The notes beneath the pieces are model-generated. The model saw nothing but the letters and a program-made list of their open reading frames with translations. It ran no database searches and was not told where the DNA came from. Below, in pieces: positions 1 through 9,449 of a stretch of 64,000 nucleotides of DNA; the first letter of the stretch is position 1, and every line of letters starts with the position of its first letter. A program made the translations under genes and the position numbers. The stretch is from Bog-473 sp963706555 (lineage in GTDB: Bacteria; Actinomycetota; Acidimicrobiia; Acidimicrobiales; RAAP-2), in contig OY970164.1 in assembly GCA_963706555.1 (NCBI GenBank), forward strand, positions 2,976,001 to 3,040,000, written 5' to 3'.

Positions 1-2
1 TC

Positions 3-1379
3 GAGGCCCTCCTGGCCGGTGTCCGCTACGAGTGGGAATCCTTTGCCGAGCTTCTCGACGTCGTCGAGGCGAAGCCGCTCGCATTGAATATCGGGTTCAT
101 GGTCGGCCACTCGGCCCTTCGAAGGGCCGTCATGGGCCCTGCGGCGTCGACCGACAAGGCGAGCCCGGAGCAGATCGCGGCGATGCGCGGGCTCCTGGGT
201 GCAGCGCTCGCCGCGGGCGGGTTCGGGTTCTCGACGGCCAACGTGGCCACGCAGGTGGACGGCGACGGGCGGCCCACTCCTCCCAACCTCGCCGATCCGC
301 AGGAATTCATCGAGCTGGCGGCGGAGTGCGGCTTGCACCCGGGGACGTCGATCGAGTTCATCCCCGGTTCATTCCTCGTCGGCTTCAGCGACGACGACAT
401 CGCGCTGATGGCCGACATGTCAGCAGCGGCCGACCGCCACCTCAACTGGAACACGCCCCTCATCAATCCCAACGCTCCAGGTCTCTACCAGCGACAGCTG
501 GACGCGTCGGACTTCGCCAAAGCCAGGGGGGGTCGGATCGTCCCGATGTTCATGCCGCAGAACGGTCCGTTGCGCCATGACTTCAAGGAGGCGTACGTCT
601 TTCGGGCCGTTCCGGGCTGGGCCGACGTGTTCGAGCTCGAAGGCGAGGCGCGGGTGCGCGCGCTCTCGGACCCAGCTGTCCGGGCGCGATTGAAGGCCTC
701 CGTGGATGCGGAGACCCAAGGGCTGGCTGTCGTCGTGCGGAACTGGGCCAGCTATGAGGTGAACGACGTGGCGGATCCGGCGCTGTCCCACCTCCTCGGG
801 CGCAACATCGGGGAATTGGCGGCGGAGCGCGGCGTGAGCCCCTTCGACGCCATGCTCGACGTTGTCGTCGAGGCCAAGCTCGATGTGGGGTTCGTGCGGT
901 ACCAGTACCCCGACGACGAGTGGACCGCGAGCGCTCGGCTGAATGTGCTCAAAGACCCCCGTGTGGTGCTCGGTGCTTCGGATGCTGGTGCACACGGGGA
1001 GATGATGGTCGGCGCTGACTTTCCGACCCGCTGCATCGGCGAGCTCGTGCGGGAGAAGGAGATCTTCACGGTCGAGGAAATGGTGCACCAGTTCAGTGAT
1101 GTCACCGCTCGTCTCTACGGGTTGAAGGACAGGGGACGGATCGAGGCGGGCATGTGGGGCGATCTCGTCCTGTTCGACCTGAGCCGCATCGGGGCCGGAC
1201 CGATGAAGAAGGTGAGCGACCTTCCCGCCGGAGCCTCGCGGCTCACCACCGAGTCGACCGGTGTCGAGCATGTGCTGAACCGGGGAACAGAGGTCGTCCG
1301 GCAAGGGCAGTTCACCGGCGACCTTCCCGGACGGTTGCTCCGTTCGGGCCGGGACACGACGACCGTCACGGCGCGCTAG
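3..1379 (+). CDS. N-acyl-D-amino-acid deacylase family amidohydrolase (5' part outside window)
   Basis: Metal-dependent amidohydrolase of the D-aminoacylase group, which cleaves N-acyl or cyclic amide bonds. The frame is open from base 3, so the true start and the metal-binding HxH segment lie outside the window; about 458 codons remain of a family near 565 residues. Visible family landmarks are the GHSALR segment shortly after the edge, the substrate-loop region, and the catalytic-Asp segment GASDAGAH (about base 976-1000). It is homologous along its length to the proteins at 2928, 52078 and 57262. The stop lies 2 nt before the acyl-CoA synthetase start at 1382, so the two are probably one transcript. 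The substrate is unknown; the family also contains D-glutamate deacylases and hydantoinase-like enzymes. Confidence 0.85.
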   Translation, partial: EALLAGVRYEWESFAELLDVVEAKPLALNIGFMVGHSALRRAVMGPAASTDKASPEQIAAMRGLLGAALAAGGFGFSTANVATQVDGDGRPTPPNLADPQEFIELAAECGLHPGTSIEFIPGSFLVGFSDDDIALMADMSAAADRHLNWNTPLINPNAPGLYQRQLDASDFAKARGGRIVPMFMPQNGPLRHDFKEAYVFRAVPGWADVFELEGEARVRALSDPAVRARLKASVDAETQGLAVVVRNWASYEVNDVADPALSHLLGRNIGELAAERGVSPFDAMLDVVVEAKLDVGFVRYQYPDDEWTASARLNVLKDPRVVLGASDAGAHGEMMVGADFPTRCIGELVREKEIFTVEEMVHQFSDVTARLYGLKDRGRIEAGMWGDLVLFDLSRIGAGPMKKVSDLPAGASRLTTESTGVEHVLNRGTEVVRQGQFTGDLPGRLLRSGRDTTTVTAR

Positions 1380-1381
1380 CC

Positions 1382-2875
1382 ATGTCCCCACGAGGTATCG
1401 CGGCTCTTGCCCGCGAGGAGCCCGACCGCGAAGCAATTGTCTGCGGCGACCGTCGGGACACCTTCGGGGATCTCAATGCCGATGCAAACCGCTGGAGCCA
1501 GCTGTTCGCGGACGCGGGTGTCGGCCACGGCGACAGGGTCGCCGTCATGCTCGGCAACCGCCCCGAGGTCTTTTCGGCCTGGGTCGGTGCGGCCCGCATG
1601 GGGGCACTCGTCGTCCCGGTGAGTTACCGGTTCACGGTGTCCGAGGTTGCCTATCTCCTGGAGGACTCACAGGCGGCGGCGTTCGTCTACGAGGATGAGG
1701 CGGTAGGGGGTCAGGCGGTGGAAGGCATCGGCACATTGCGGGCCTGGGCCAACGTCGACGATCCCGCATGGCGCCAGTTGCCGGCCCAGCCTGGCAGCCG
1801 GGAATTCCTCGGGAGTCCCGTCATCTTCATGAACTACACCTCGGGCACGACCGGGAAGCCCAAGGGCATCGCCCGCGCGCTCCCCATCCCCGCCGGAGAG
1901 GACATGCCCCCCCAGCCGTTCACCGAGCTTTGGGGCTGGAAGCCCGACGACGTGCACCTCCTCTGCGGGCCGGCGTACCACACCGCACCGGGCAACTATG
2001 CGTTGGCCCATCTTCTCGAAGGGGCGCGTGTGGTCGTGATGCCGCGCTTCGACGCGGCAACGTGCCTCGAACTCATTTCCTCCGAGGGTGTCACGACGTC
2101 GCACATGGTGCCGGCGAATTTCGTCCGGATCCTCGAAGCGGACTGGGAGGCCTATGACCGCTCCAGTGTGCGCAAGATCCTCCACGCCGCGGCCCCCTGC
2201 CCCATCCCCGTCAAACGAAAGATCATGGAGGTGTTCCCGCCGGGCGTCGTGTGGGAGTACTTCGGCATGAGTGAGGGATTCGTCTCGTTGATCTCACCGG
2301 AGGACTGGCTCTCCAAGCCCGGCAGCGTCGGTCGGCCCATCCCCGGTATCAGCGTGAAGATCCTTGACGAGGATGGCGACGAGTTGGCGCCAGGTGAGGT
2401 CGGCTACATCTATGTGTCAGCCCTCAGCGGCTTCCGGTTCGAATACCACAACGCGGTCGACAAGACCGCGGCGACGTGGCGCGGCGACTTCTACACGGTC
2501 GGCGACCTCGGCTCGCTGGACGAGGACGGCTTCTTGTACATCGCGGATCGGCGGGTGGACCTCGTGATCAGCGGTGGTGTCAACATCTACCCGGCCGAGA
2601 TCGAAGGAGCACTCGCGGAGCACCCTGACGTGGTCGACTCCGCAGTCTTCGGATTGCCTGACGAGAAGATGGGCCAACGGGTGCACGCCCTGGTCGAGCT
2701 GCGCCCGGACGCTGCCGTCAGCGAGGAGGCGTTGTTGACATTCCTCGGGGAACGGCTGGCCAAATTCAAGCTGCCCCGCAGCGTCGAGCTCGTCGCAGAA
2801 CTTCCCCGAGAGCCGAGCGGCAAGGTGCTCAAGCGGCAACTCCGCGACGAGCGGCTCTCTGCGTCGGCACCGTGA
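1382..2875 (+). CDS. AMP-dependent acyl-CoA synthetase (class I adenylate-forming)
   Basis: Predicted to activate a carboxylic acid to its CoA thioester through an acyl-adenylate. The 497-residue protein has the ATP/AMP loop YTSGTTGKPKG at about 152-162, the hinge region near VDLVISGGVNIYPAEIEG, and the C-terminal catalytic-lysine segment EPSGKVLKR. ATG at 1382 is chosen because it lies just after the upstream stop and because the next residues begin the typical N-terminal domain. An open frame continues further upstream but is antisense-like overlap with the preceding gene. It sits between two D-aminoacylase-type genes, suggesting that the acid released by deacylation is activated. Paralogues lie at 31335 and 41174. 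Confidence 0.9.
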   Translation: MSPRGIAALAREEPDREAIVCGDRRDTFGDLNADANRWSQLFADAGVGHGDRVAVMLGNRPEVFSAWVGAARMGALVVPVSYRFTVSEVAYLLEDSQAAAFVYEDEAVGGQAVEGIGTLRAWANVDDPAWRQLPAQPGSREFLGSPVIFMNYTSGTTGKPKGIARALPIPAGEDMPPQPFTELWGWKPDDVHLLCGPAYHTAPGNYALAHLLEGARVVVMPRFDAATCLELISSEGVTTSHMVPANFVRILEADWEAYDRSSVRKILHAAAPCPIPVKRKIMEVFPPGVVWEYFGMSEGFVSLISPEDWLSKPGSVGRPIPGISVKILDEDGDELAPGEVGYIYVSALSGFRFEYHNAVDKTAATWRGDFYTVGDLGSLDEDGFLYIADRRVDLVISGGVNIYPAEIEGALAEHPDVVDSAVFGLPDEKMGQRVHALVELRPDAAVSEEALLTFLGERLAKFKLPRSVELVAELPREPSGKVLKRQLRDERLSASAP

Positions 2876-2927
2876 CCACCGACGTTGGTAGCTTGAAGCG
2901 AACAAGCGGAAGAGTGGGAGGGCAACG

Positions 2928-4625
2928 ATGGCCTACGACCTGGTGATCCGCGGGGGGACCGTGCTCGACGGCTCGGGCGCCCCTCGCGTGCGGGCCGATG
3001 TCGGTATCTCCGGAGGAAAGGTGGTCGCGATCGGATCCCTGACGGAGCGGGGCGACGAGGAGATCGACGCGGACGGTCTTTTCGTCGCGCCGGGATTCAT
3101 CGACGGGCACGCACACTTCGACGCGCAGATCTTCTGGGACTCTCTCGGCAACTGCTCATCGCTGCACGGTGTGACGACAACGATCATGGGGAACTGCGGC
3201 TTCACCATCGCCCCGACGCCCGCAGCGTCGAAGGATCTCGCCATTCGCAGCATCGAGCGGGCCGAGGACATAGCCCGCGACGACATGCTGGTAGGCGTGC
3301 CGTGGACCTGGCGTACCTACGCCGAGTATCTCGAGGCCGTCGATCAGCTTCCGAAGGGAATCAACTTCGCCGGCTACGTGGGTCACTCCGCCCTGCGGTG
3401 CTTCGTGATGGGGGAGCGCGCCTATACGGACCAAGCGACCCCCGAGGAGATCGCCGCCATGCGGGCCGAAGTCGAAGGTGCGCTGCGGGCCGGGGCGATC
3501 GGGTTCTCGACGTCGAGGATAAGCCAGCACCGCACGGTCGACGACGGGCCGGTCGCCAGCTACGTCGCGAGCTGGGAGGAGGTCGAGGCCTTGGCCGACG
3601 TCCTCGGTGACCTCGATACCGGTGTGTTCCAGCTGGCCGGCGATATCACGAACACCGACCTCCAAGAAGCACTGACGAAGATCGCGCTGCGCATCAAGCG
3701 GCCCGTGCATCTGGCCTGCGTGTACGTGAAGGACCGCCCCGAGGCCTTCCGCAGTGGCCTGGCGTTCCTGGACAATGTGGCCGCGCTGGGGGGTCGAGCC
3801 GTCGCCCAGGTGCATGTGCGCGAGCTGCAGAACGTCATCGGGTTCCGGGTCGGGCTGCCCTATGACCGGCTGCCGCAGTGGCGGCAACTGCGCGCGCGCC
3901 CGTTGAGTGAGCAACGAACGACTCTGCTCAATGCCGAATCGCGCGCGGCGTTGGTCGATGAAGCGTTGCACGGCCCTTATGTGACGACGACTGTCACCGC
4001 CGAGGTGCAGGCGCGGCTTCCCGACTACGACAACCTGCGTGCCCTGTTCTCCTCGACGGAGATCAACCCGTCCGTGGCCGAGTTGGCGCAGCAACGCGGG
4101 ACGACGCCGCCCGAGGTCCTGATCGACCTTTCGCTCGAGGCCGATTTCGACCAGTACTTCACACAGCCCTTCGCCAACCAGAACCACGATGCGATCGAGG
4201 AGATCCTGCGCCATCCGCACACTGTCATCGCCCAGTCGGACTCCGGCGCACACGTATCGCAGATCATGGACAGCTCGATCCCCACGTATTTCCTGGCCCA
4301 CTGGGTTCGGGAGAAAGAGCGCTTCACGTGGGAGGAGGCCATCTCCATGCTCACCGCGCGACCCGCGCTCGAGTTCGGCCTCGCCGGCCGGGGTCTTTTG
4401 GCGGAGGGCTATGTGGCCGACGTGGTCGTGTTCGATCCCGAGACCATCGGGCCGAGACTTCCCTCAGCCTCGGCGGACCTCCCGGCTGGAGGGACACGGC
4501 TGGTGCAAGAGGCAGACGGCATCCGCGCCTCCGTGGTGTCGGGCCAAGTGCTCTTGGACAACGGCGCATTCACTGCCGCCCGGCCCGGTCAGCTCATACG
4601 GGGTAACCGCCAACTCTCGCCGTGA
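2928..4625 (+). CDS. N-acyl-D-amino-acid deacylase family amidohydrolase
   Basis: Complete 565-residue amidohydrolase of the D-aminoacylase type. The N-terminal small beta domain begins with a YDLVIRGGTVLDGSG-like segment. The metal-binding HxH is in GHAHFDAQ (about residue 62-69), followed by the conserved GNCGF (about 88-92), a GHSALR segment (about 151) and QSDSGAH near residue 430, the position of the catalytic aspartate. A strong ribosome-binding site (GGGAGG) precedes ATG 2928. Compared with the other three paralogues it has AQSDSGAH rather than GASDxGAH and a less similar middle, so its substrate may differ. It follows the acyl-CoA synthetase by 52 nt. Confidence 0.9.
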   Translation: MAYDLVIRGGTVLDGSGAPRVRADVGISGGKVVAIGSLTERGDEEIDADGLFVAPGFIDGHAHFDAQIFWDSLGNCSSLHGVTTTIMGNCGFTIAPTPAASKDLAIRSIERAEDIARDDMLVGVPWTWRTYAEYLEAVDQLPKGINFAGYVGHSALRCFVMGERAYTDQATPEEIAAMRAEVEGALRAGAIGFSTSRISQHRTVDDGPVASYVASWEEVEALADVLGDLDTGVFQLAGDITNTDLQEALTKIALRIKRPVHLACVYVKDRPEAFRSGLAFLDNVAALGGRAVAQVHVRELQNVIGFRVGLPYDRLPQWRQLRARPLSEQRTTLLNAESRAALVDEALHGPYVTTTVTAEVQARLPDYDNLRALFSSTEINPSVAELAQQRGTTPPEVLIDLSLEADFDQYFTQPFANQNHDAIEEILRHPHTVIAQSDSGAHVSQIMDSSIPTYFLAHWVREKERFTWEEAISMLTARPALEFGLAGRGLLAEGYVADVVVFDPETIGPRLPSASADLPAGGTRLVQEADGIRASVVSGQVLLDNGAFTAARPGQLIRGNRQLSP

Positions 4626-4652
4626 ACCCGCCACGCGAGTCGTGCAGCGCGT

Positions 4653-5585
4653 TCACCTGAGTGCGGGGAGCACCTCTTCACCGATGAGCTGGACGTGGTC
4701 AAGGTCGTCGAGGTCGCGGATCTGGAGGTAGAGCGTCTGTGCTCCCGCTGCCTGCCCTTCTCGGCAGCGTGTAATCACCTGGGCCGGCGATCCCGTGGCT
4801 CCGGCCGCGTAGAGCTGCGCCAACGGCAATCCGATCGCCGCGGCCCGTCGGGCGATCTCGCCCTCTGACGTCCCGCAGCACGCAATGAGCACGCCGGACA
4901 TCGTCACCTCGGCCGGGTCGCGCCCCTGGGCCACGCACGCCGTGCGCACCCGCGCATACTGGGCCATTGCTTCGGGGATCGCGTGCAGTCCGATATTGAA
5001 CTCGTCGGCGAAACGTGCGGCCAGGGCGGGCGTACGGCGCGTCCCGGCGCCGCCGACGATGAGCGGCGGGTGCGGCCGTTGTGCGGGGCATGGCAGGTCG
5101 CCCTGCACGGTCAGGTTGTAGTGCGTCCCTCGCCACGAGAACCGCTCTCCGGGGGGAGTCGTCCAGAGGCCGGTGATGATCGCCAACTGCTCTTCGAGTC
5201 GGTCGAATCGCTCGGCGAGGGGTGGGAACTCAATGCCATAGGCCAGGTGTTCTGCCTCGTGGTAACCGGTACCCACTCCGAGCTCGACGCGCCCCGCGCT
5301 CATGACGTCGACTTGTGCCGCGATCACCGCCAACGCGCCGGGAGTACGGAAGGTCGCCGCTGCGACGAGGGTGCCGAGGCGCAACGTGGAGGTTTCACGT
5401 GCCAGCCCGGCCAACGTGATGAAGGCGTCGGTCGGCGAACCGGCGCCGTCCCGCGACCCGGTGGACATGAAGTGGTCCGACCGGAACAAACCGTCGAACC
5501 CGGTGGCTTCGGCCACTCGGGCGACGGCGAGGATCTGGTCGTAACTGGCAGCGTGCTCCCCACCCACGAAGAGCCGCACCCTCAC
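4653..5585 (-). CDS. LLM class flavin/F420-dependent oxidoreductase
   Basis: Luciferase-like monooxygenase fold (TIM barrel) of about 310 residues. In actinobacteria such proteins usually use F420 rather than FMN. The N-terminal half shows family features such as the SDHF segment, LGTLVAAATFR, and the GVGTGYHEAEH stretch that lines the cofactor site. A GTG at 5585 is chosen as start: it overlaps the upstream phosphotriesterase stop as GTGA, giving translational coupling. A second GTG lies two codons later. Third gene of the aldolase-phosphotriesterase-LLM operon; it converges on the amidohydrolase ending at 4625. The redox substrate is unknown. Confidence 0.85.
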   Translation of the reverse strand: MRVRLFVGGEHAASYDQILAVARVAEATGFDGLFRSDHFMSTGSRDGAGSPTDAFITLAGLARETSTLRLGTLVAAATFRTPGALAVIAAQVDVMSAGRVELGVGTGYHEAEHLAYGIEFPPLAERFDRLEEQLAIITGLWTTPPGERFSWRGTHYNLTVQGDLPCPAQRPHPPLIVGGAGTRRTPALAARFADEFNIGLHAIPEAMAQYARVRTACVAQGRDPAEVTMSGVLIACCGTSEGEIARRAAAIGLPLAQLYAAGATGSPAQVITRCREGQAAGAQTLYLQIRDLDDLDHVQLIGEEVLPALR

Positions 5586-6559
5586 CGGGGCTTCGTCTCG
5601 AGAATGTCGCGGGGATTGTCGACGAGCATCTGGTGGATCTCGAGATCCGAGACACCGGCTTCCTGCAATGCCGGTAGGACCTCGTCGGGAATGTGGCGGA
5701 AGTGCCAGCTCGGCACGACGGTGGTGAGCACCTCCTCGGGAATGTGGTGGTTGTAGCACGAGGCGTCGTGGGAGAGCACGAGCTTTCCGGCATGGCCCCT
5801 GCGGCAAAGTGCAGCCACCACGCGGACCCGCTCCTCGAGTGGCAGCAACACGTTGACGCCGAATCGATCCATGCCGAGATAGGAACCGGCGCCAAGCAGT
5901 GTCTCGAGATACCCGAGATCGGTCGTGTCGCCGCTATGCCCGATCACCACCCGTGAGAGATCCACTCCCTCTTCGGTGAAGATTCTCTGTTGCTCGAGCC
6001 CCCGACGGGTGGCGGCATGGGTGTGGGTCGAGATGGGGATGCCCGTCCGCAGGTGGACCCTGGCCACGGCACGGAGGACCATCTCGAGTCCCGGGTTCAG
6101 TCCCGCCTCGTCCACGGCGCACTTGAGCACACCCGCCCGCACGCCGGTCCCGGCGATCCCTTCGGTGACGTCCTGTTCGAACATCTCGGTCATCGTGTCG
6201 ACGTAGGCGGGTCTGAGCACCCGGCTGTCGAAGTAGTGGGGGAGCGTGTCGAGCGACCACAGCCCGGTAGCGACGACGATCTGCATGCTGGTCTGACGGG
6301 CGACCTGGACCAGGCGCGGGATGTCCCGGCCGAGCCCGACGACGGTGAGATCGACCACCGTGTCGATACCGAGGGATTTGAGCTCGTCGAGCTTCTGAAT
6401 GGCGCTCGCGACCCGTGCCTCGTCGTCCCCCCAGGTGGACGGGTAGTTGTGGCGCACGTCCATGTCGGCGATGAACACATGCTCGTGCATGAGCGTGCGG
6501 CCGAGGTCGGACGCATGAATCGGCCCGCGCGCCGTCTGCACCATTCCCACGTCGGTCAT
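5582..6559 (-). CDS. Phosphotriesterase-family (amidohydrolase superfamily) protein
   Basis: A 325-residue TIM-barrel hydrolase of the phosphotriesterase/PHP family. The first metal-binding pair is visible as MHEHVF (His25 and His27). A GVLKCAVDEAG segment sits where the family carries its bridging, often carbamylated, lysine. VIGHSGD and LSHDASCYNHH supply later histidine and aspartate ligands. Members hydrolyse phosphotriesters, lactones or other esters, and lactonase-type activity is more usual than organophosphate activity in actinobacterial catabolic clusters. It is the middle gene of the operon, 39 nt after the aldolase gene. Confidence 0.85.
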   Translation of the reverse strand: MTDVGMVQTARGPIHASDLGRTLMHEHVFIADMDVRHNYPSTWGDDEARVASAIQKLDELKSLGIDTVVDLTVVGLGRDIPRLVQVARQTSMQIVVATGLWSLDTLPHYFDSRVLRPAYVDTMTEMFEQDVTEGIAGTGVRAGVLKCAVDEAGLNPGLEMVLRAVARVHLRTGIPISTHTHAATRRGLEQQRIFTEEGVDLSRVVIGHSGDTTDLGYLETLLGAGSYLGMDRFGVNVLLPLEERVRVVAALCRRGHAGKLVLSHDASCYNHHIPEEVLTTVVPSWHFRHIPDEVLPALQEAGVSDLEIHQMLVDNPRDILETKPR

Positions 6560-6598
6560 CGAAGCTGGCGCCCGTCCGGTGCGTCCGGGGGGTCCGGA

Positions 6599-7372
6599 CT
6601 ACTCCAGGACCGAGGGGTCCTTGCGGATCTGCATGCGGCACATGGCCTCGAAGAGGCCGGTGAAGTTCTTGTCCCGGAAGAAGCCGCCGTAGGCGGCAGC
6701 CGCGTCAGGGTGCATGAGTTTCCCGCCGCCGACCGCCTCGATGTGCCAGGCCTGGCGACAGCGCCACTCCAGACATGTGGCGCGCAGGTAGGCCTGCTCG
6801 ATGCAGTTGCCCATCACCAAGACGCCGTGGTTGGCCAGCAGGGCCATCCCCGCATCGCCGACGGCCTCGACCGCGGCGCGCGCGTTGGCGACGTCGTCGA
6901 CAGCGCCCCAGTACTGGTCGTAGACCGCGACCTCGCCGTCGTAGTAGGCGCTCGACTGGTCGTAGATGCCGGGGACGCGTCCGAGATCGGCCCAGATGGT
7001 CCCCCAGCGGGTGTGGTTGTGCAGCGAGACCGTGACGTCCTCTCGCGTCTTGTGCAGTTCGACGTGGAGTGCGATGGCCGGGGTGATCGTCCAGGGACCG
7101 TCCAACTCGTTGCCGTCGGCGTCCATGCGCATGATGTCGCTGGCTCGGACTTCGCCCCAGGTCAACCCGAACGGGTTGACGAGGAAGGTGCCGTCGGGCT
7201 GCTTGTAGGTAATGTGACCGGCAAGGTGATCGTTGTGGCCTTCGTCCCACAGGCACCGCGCCAGGAGCGCAATCTGTTGATGGGGGGTGAGCGCCGGAAG
7301 CGGTGGGGCGATGGGCTTGGTGACGACCATCGATTTCATCTGGGTCGGGGCGTTGGTTTGAGTCGCCGTCAT
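6599..7372 (-). CDS. Class II aldolase/adducin family protein
   Basis: 257-residue protein of the class II aldolase/adducin fold, which uses a divalent metal for aldol cleavage or, in some members, decarboxylation. Metal-ligand histidines are visible in LHNHTRWGTIW and a later H in CRQAWHIE. The core NDHLAGHITYKQPDG replaces the usual GNIS-type N-terminal loop. It is close to the protein at 12931 (most of the central 200 residues match by eye), and both genes open an operon. ATG 7372 is used; internal ATGs 11 and 14 codons later are possible alternatives. Confidence 0.85.
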   Translation of the reverse strand: MTATQTNAPTQMKSMVVTKPIAPPLPALTPHQQIALLARCLWDEGHNDHLAGHITYKQPDGTFLVNPFGLTWGEVRASDIMRMDADGNELDGPWTITPAIALHVELHKTREDVTVSLHNHTRWGTIWADLGRVPGIYDQSSAYYDGEVAVYDQYWGAVDDVANARAAVEAVGDAGMALLANHGVLVMGNCIEQAYLRATCLEWRCRQAWHIEAVGGGKLMHPDAAAAYGGFFRDKNFTGLFEAMCRMQIRKDPSVLE

Positions 7373-7417
7373 GCGAGTCGGTCCTTTCGCAAAGTGTCGA
7401 GTCGCTCCGTGCGGCTC

Positions 7418-7445
7418 TTGACACGGCTGGCATTGCAGATAGGCT
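7418..7445 (+). promoter_or_regulatory. Candidate sigma70-like promoter
   Basis: TTGACA at 7418-7423 is followed after 16 nt by TAGGCT (7440-7445), a TANNNT -10 box, on the + strand. It would drive the amidohydrolase at 7594 with a leader of about 140 nt. The AT-rich stretch that follows (7445-7490) probably also holds the promoter of the divergent aldolase operon. It was found by eye only. Confidence 0.35.
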
Positions 7446-7593
7446 TACTTTATCGATCTTTAAGATGTTACGCAACCAAAATTGGGCACGGCGGGGGATG
7501 GAACCGCGCAGAGGTGAAGGGCGCCGTGCGACGGGCGCACGACCGACGGTCCCCGAGAGCGCTCGCGCCGATGAGATCCACGAGTGATTGGAA

Positions 7594-8775
7594 ATGGGCA
7601 ACGTGACGACAATCGAGACACCACTTCTCATCTCCGTGGACGACCATGTGATCGAGCCGCCGAATCTCTGGGTCGACAAGGTTCCACGTTCGGACCGCGA
7701 GCGCGTGCCGCATGTGGTCGAGGAGGATGGTGCGTCGATCTGGTTGTACGAAGACGTACGCATCCCGATACCCGGGCTGTTCGTGCAGGCCGGACGTGAT
7801 CAGTCCGAGATCGTTCCCGAATTGATGTCCTACGAGAAGATGCGTCCCGGCTACTTCGATCCGGGCGAGCGGGCGAAGGACATGGATATTGACGGCGTCA
7901 TCGCCTCGCTCTGCTTCCCCACCATCCCTCGCTATTGCGGCCAGCAATTCCTCGAAGCCAAGGACCGCGAGATGGCGCTCACTTGTCTCCGCATTTACAA
8001 CGACTGGATGATCGAAGACTGGGCCGGGGGTGCCCCGGGCCGGTTCATACCCCTGATCGTCGTGCCCTTATGGGATCCAAAGCTCGCCGGCGACGAAGTG
8101 CGCCGGTGCGCCGGCCTGGGCGCCAAAGCGGTGTCGTTCTCGGAGAACCCGGCCAAGCTCGGACTCCCGTCGCTCCACGATGCGGCCAACCACTGGGACC
8201 CCTTCCTCGAGGCCGTCAACGCAACGGAACTCCCCATCTGCATCCACTTCGGCTCCTCCTCCATGGTCCCGACCACGTCCGACGACGCACCGGTGTACGT
8301 CTCCGCCCTCCTTTCGCCTCTCAATCTCACGTACGCCACGGCGGACTGGCTCTTCTCGAAAAAGCTCGAGAAGTTCCCCAACCTCAAGATCTGCCTGTCC
8401 GAGGGCGGTATCGGTTGGATCCCTTACATCCTCGAACGCGCCGCGTTCATCATTGAGCACATGCCGTGGGCACGCACCTACGGCTCCTTCGACTACACGC
8501 AGACGAAACACGAGAACCTCGGACCGGAACTGAGCCCGACCGAGCTCTTCCAGAAGCACATCTATGGCTGCTTCATCGACGACGCGTTCGGGATCAAGAA
8601 CCTCGCTGCCATCGGTGCGGACAACGTCATGATCGAGACCGACTATCCCCACGGGGACGGGACCTACCCGCACTCGGTCGACAACGCCCGGCGCTTGTTG
8701 GCCGGCCTGGACGAGGAGACCCGGTACAAGATCATGCAGGGGAATGCCCGGAGGGTGTTCAATCTCCCTGCATGA
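7594..8775 (+). CDS. Amidohydrolase family 2 (metal-dependent TIM-barrel hydrolase/decarboxylase)
   Basis: About 393 residues. It opens with SVDDHVIEPP, the ACMSD-type form of the first metal-binding strand, and ends with the conserved ETDYPHGDGTYP, whose aspartate is the catalytic/metal residue; IHFGSSS supplies another histidine. This family includes decarboxylases and hydrolases of cyclic or aromatic acids. The start is uncertain: TTG 7588, ATG 7594 or GTG 7603 give nearly the same protein, and none has a strong ribosome-binding site; ATG is preferred. It is paralogous to the protein at 50000. It stands alone, divergent from the aldolase operon. Confidence 0.85.
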   Translation: MGNVTTIETPLLISVDDHVIEPPNLWVDKVPRSDRERVPHVVEEDGASIWLYEDVRIPIPGLFVQAGRDQSEIVPELMSYEKMRPGYFDPGERAKDMDIDGVIASLCFPTIPRYCGQQFLEAKDREMALTCLRIYNDWMIEDWAGGAPGRFIPLIVVPLWDPKLAGDEVRRCAGLGAKAVSFSENPAKLGLPSLHDAANHWDPFLEAVNATELPICIHFGSSSMVPTTSDDAPVYVSALLSPLNLTYATADWLFSKKLEKFPNLKICLSEGGIGWIPYILERAAFIIEHMPWARTYGSFDYTQTKHENLGPELSPTELFQKHIYGCFIDDAFGIKNLAAIGADNVMIETDYPHGDGTYPHSVDNARRLLAGLDEETRYKIMQGNARRVFNLPA

Positions 8776-9449
8776 CGTGCGGCAGAACCGACGACCCGAG
8801 AGGCGCTGATGCCCGATGCCCGCACGCGGGCCGCCGGAGGGCGCTCGCCGGAAGGATGCAATGAGTCGCCCTATGTCAAGCCATAAGTCAAGCAACCTCT
8901 CTCGCGAGGCGCTGAAAGCCTCCGTGAAGTGTCGGGTCGTAGGGCACGCGCGGTCGGACTTGTTGCCGGTTGCGACCACCACCACGTCGAAACCAGCGCA
9001 AAGCAGAGCCTCAACGACGGGCCCGTCGGGTCGTTCGATCGCCACCCGGTCGACGTGGTGGGTTACAAGCCGTTTGCACAGCTCCTCGAGGCCAGGGCCG
9101 CTGTGGTCCACCTCGAACTCGTCGACCCGCGTGCCTGCCTGGTCGACCACCGCTATTGCATGGGCGTCCGTCGCCCAGTCCACACCGCCGAAGCGGAACG
9201 TGTCATTCTCCATGTCAGCCTCCTCGCTGATAGCCCAGTGGGGAAGCACCCGGTGGTCCAAGGACGTGTCTGCCGGTCGCTCACTGATCGGCGCTCTGGG
9301 GCGCTCAGCCCTATTGCCAGTCGGCGCGTCCTGGGCCGCCGGTCCTCGCACGTCTCATTGTGGCGGTCGAACCGCAAGCGACAATGGCAATGGACCGGCG
9401 GTCACCAGGGGTGCATCGCCATCATCGGCGATCACACAATGGTGGTCCA
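8776..9449. other. Gene-poor gap with transposase remnant
   Basis: This 674-bp gap holds no intact gene. Its only recognisable content is the minus-strand IS110-type fragment annotated at 8935-9213. Open frames on + here lack any recognisable domain and are antisense to the remnant. No insertion-sequence ends or target duplications could be seen by eye. Confidence 0.6.
8935..9213 (-). pseudogene. IS110-family transposase, N-terminal remnant with internal deletion
   Basis: From ATG 9213 the frame reads GGVDWATDAHAIAVVDQAGT and continues with the ERPDGPVVEALLCAGF stretch, matching the N-terminal DEDD RNase-H-like domain of IS110 transposases (first Asp in VDW, Glu in IERPDG). It then jumps from FDVVVV directly to TGNKSDRA. 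In intact members about 15-20 residues (the hPNxVKxxRxRYG region) lie between these blocks, so an internal deletion is likely. Similarity stops around 8935 and the C-terminal half with the Ser-containing domain is absent. The open frame itself runs on into antisense of the neighbouring amidohydrolase, which is not meaningful. Confidence 0.7.

Noticed and set aside
5990..7606. Long + strand open frame of 538 codons across the phosphotriesterase and aldolase genes
   Set aside because: It is antisense to two clearly conserved genes and its translation shows no domain; long shadow frames are normal in DNA of this GC content.
8068..9351. Long minus open frame that includes the transposase-like segment
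   Set aside because: Only the part from 9213 to about 8935 resembles a transposase; the rest is antisense to the amidohydrolase gene and is not protein-like.
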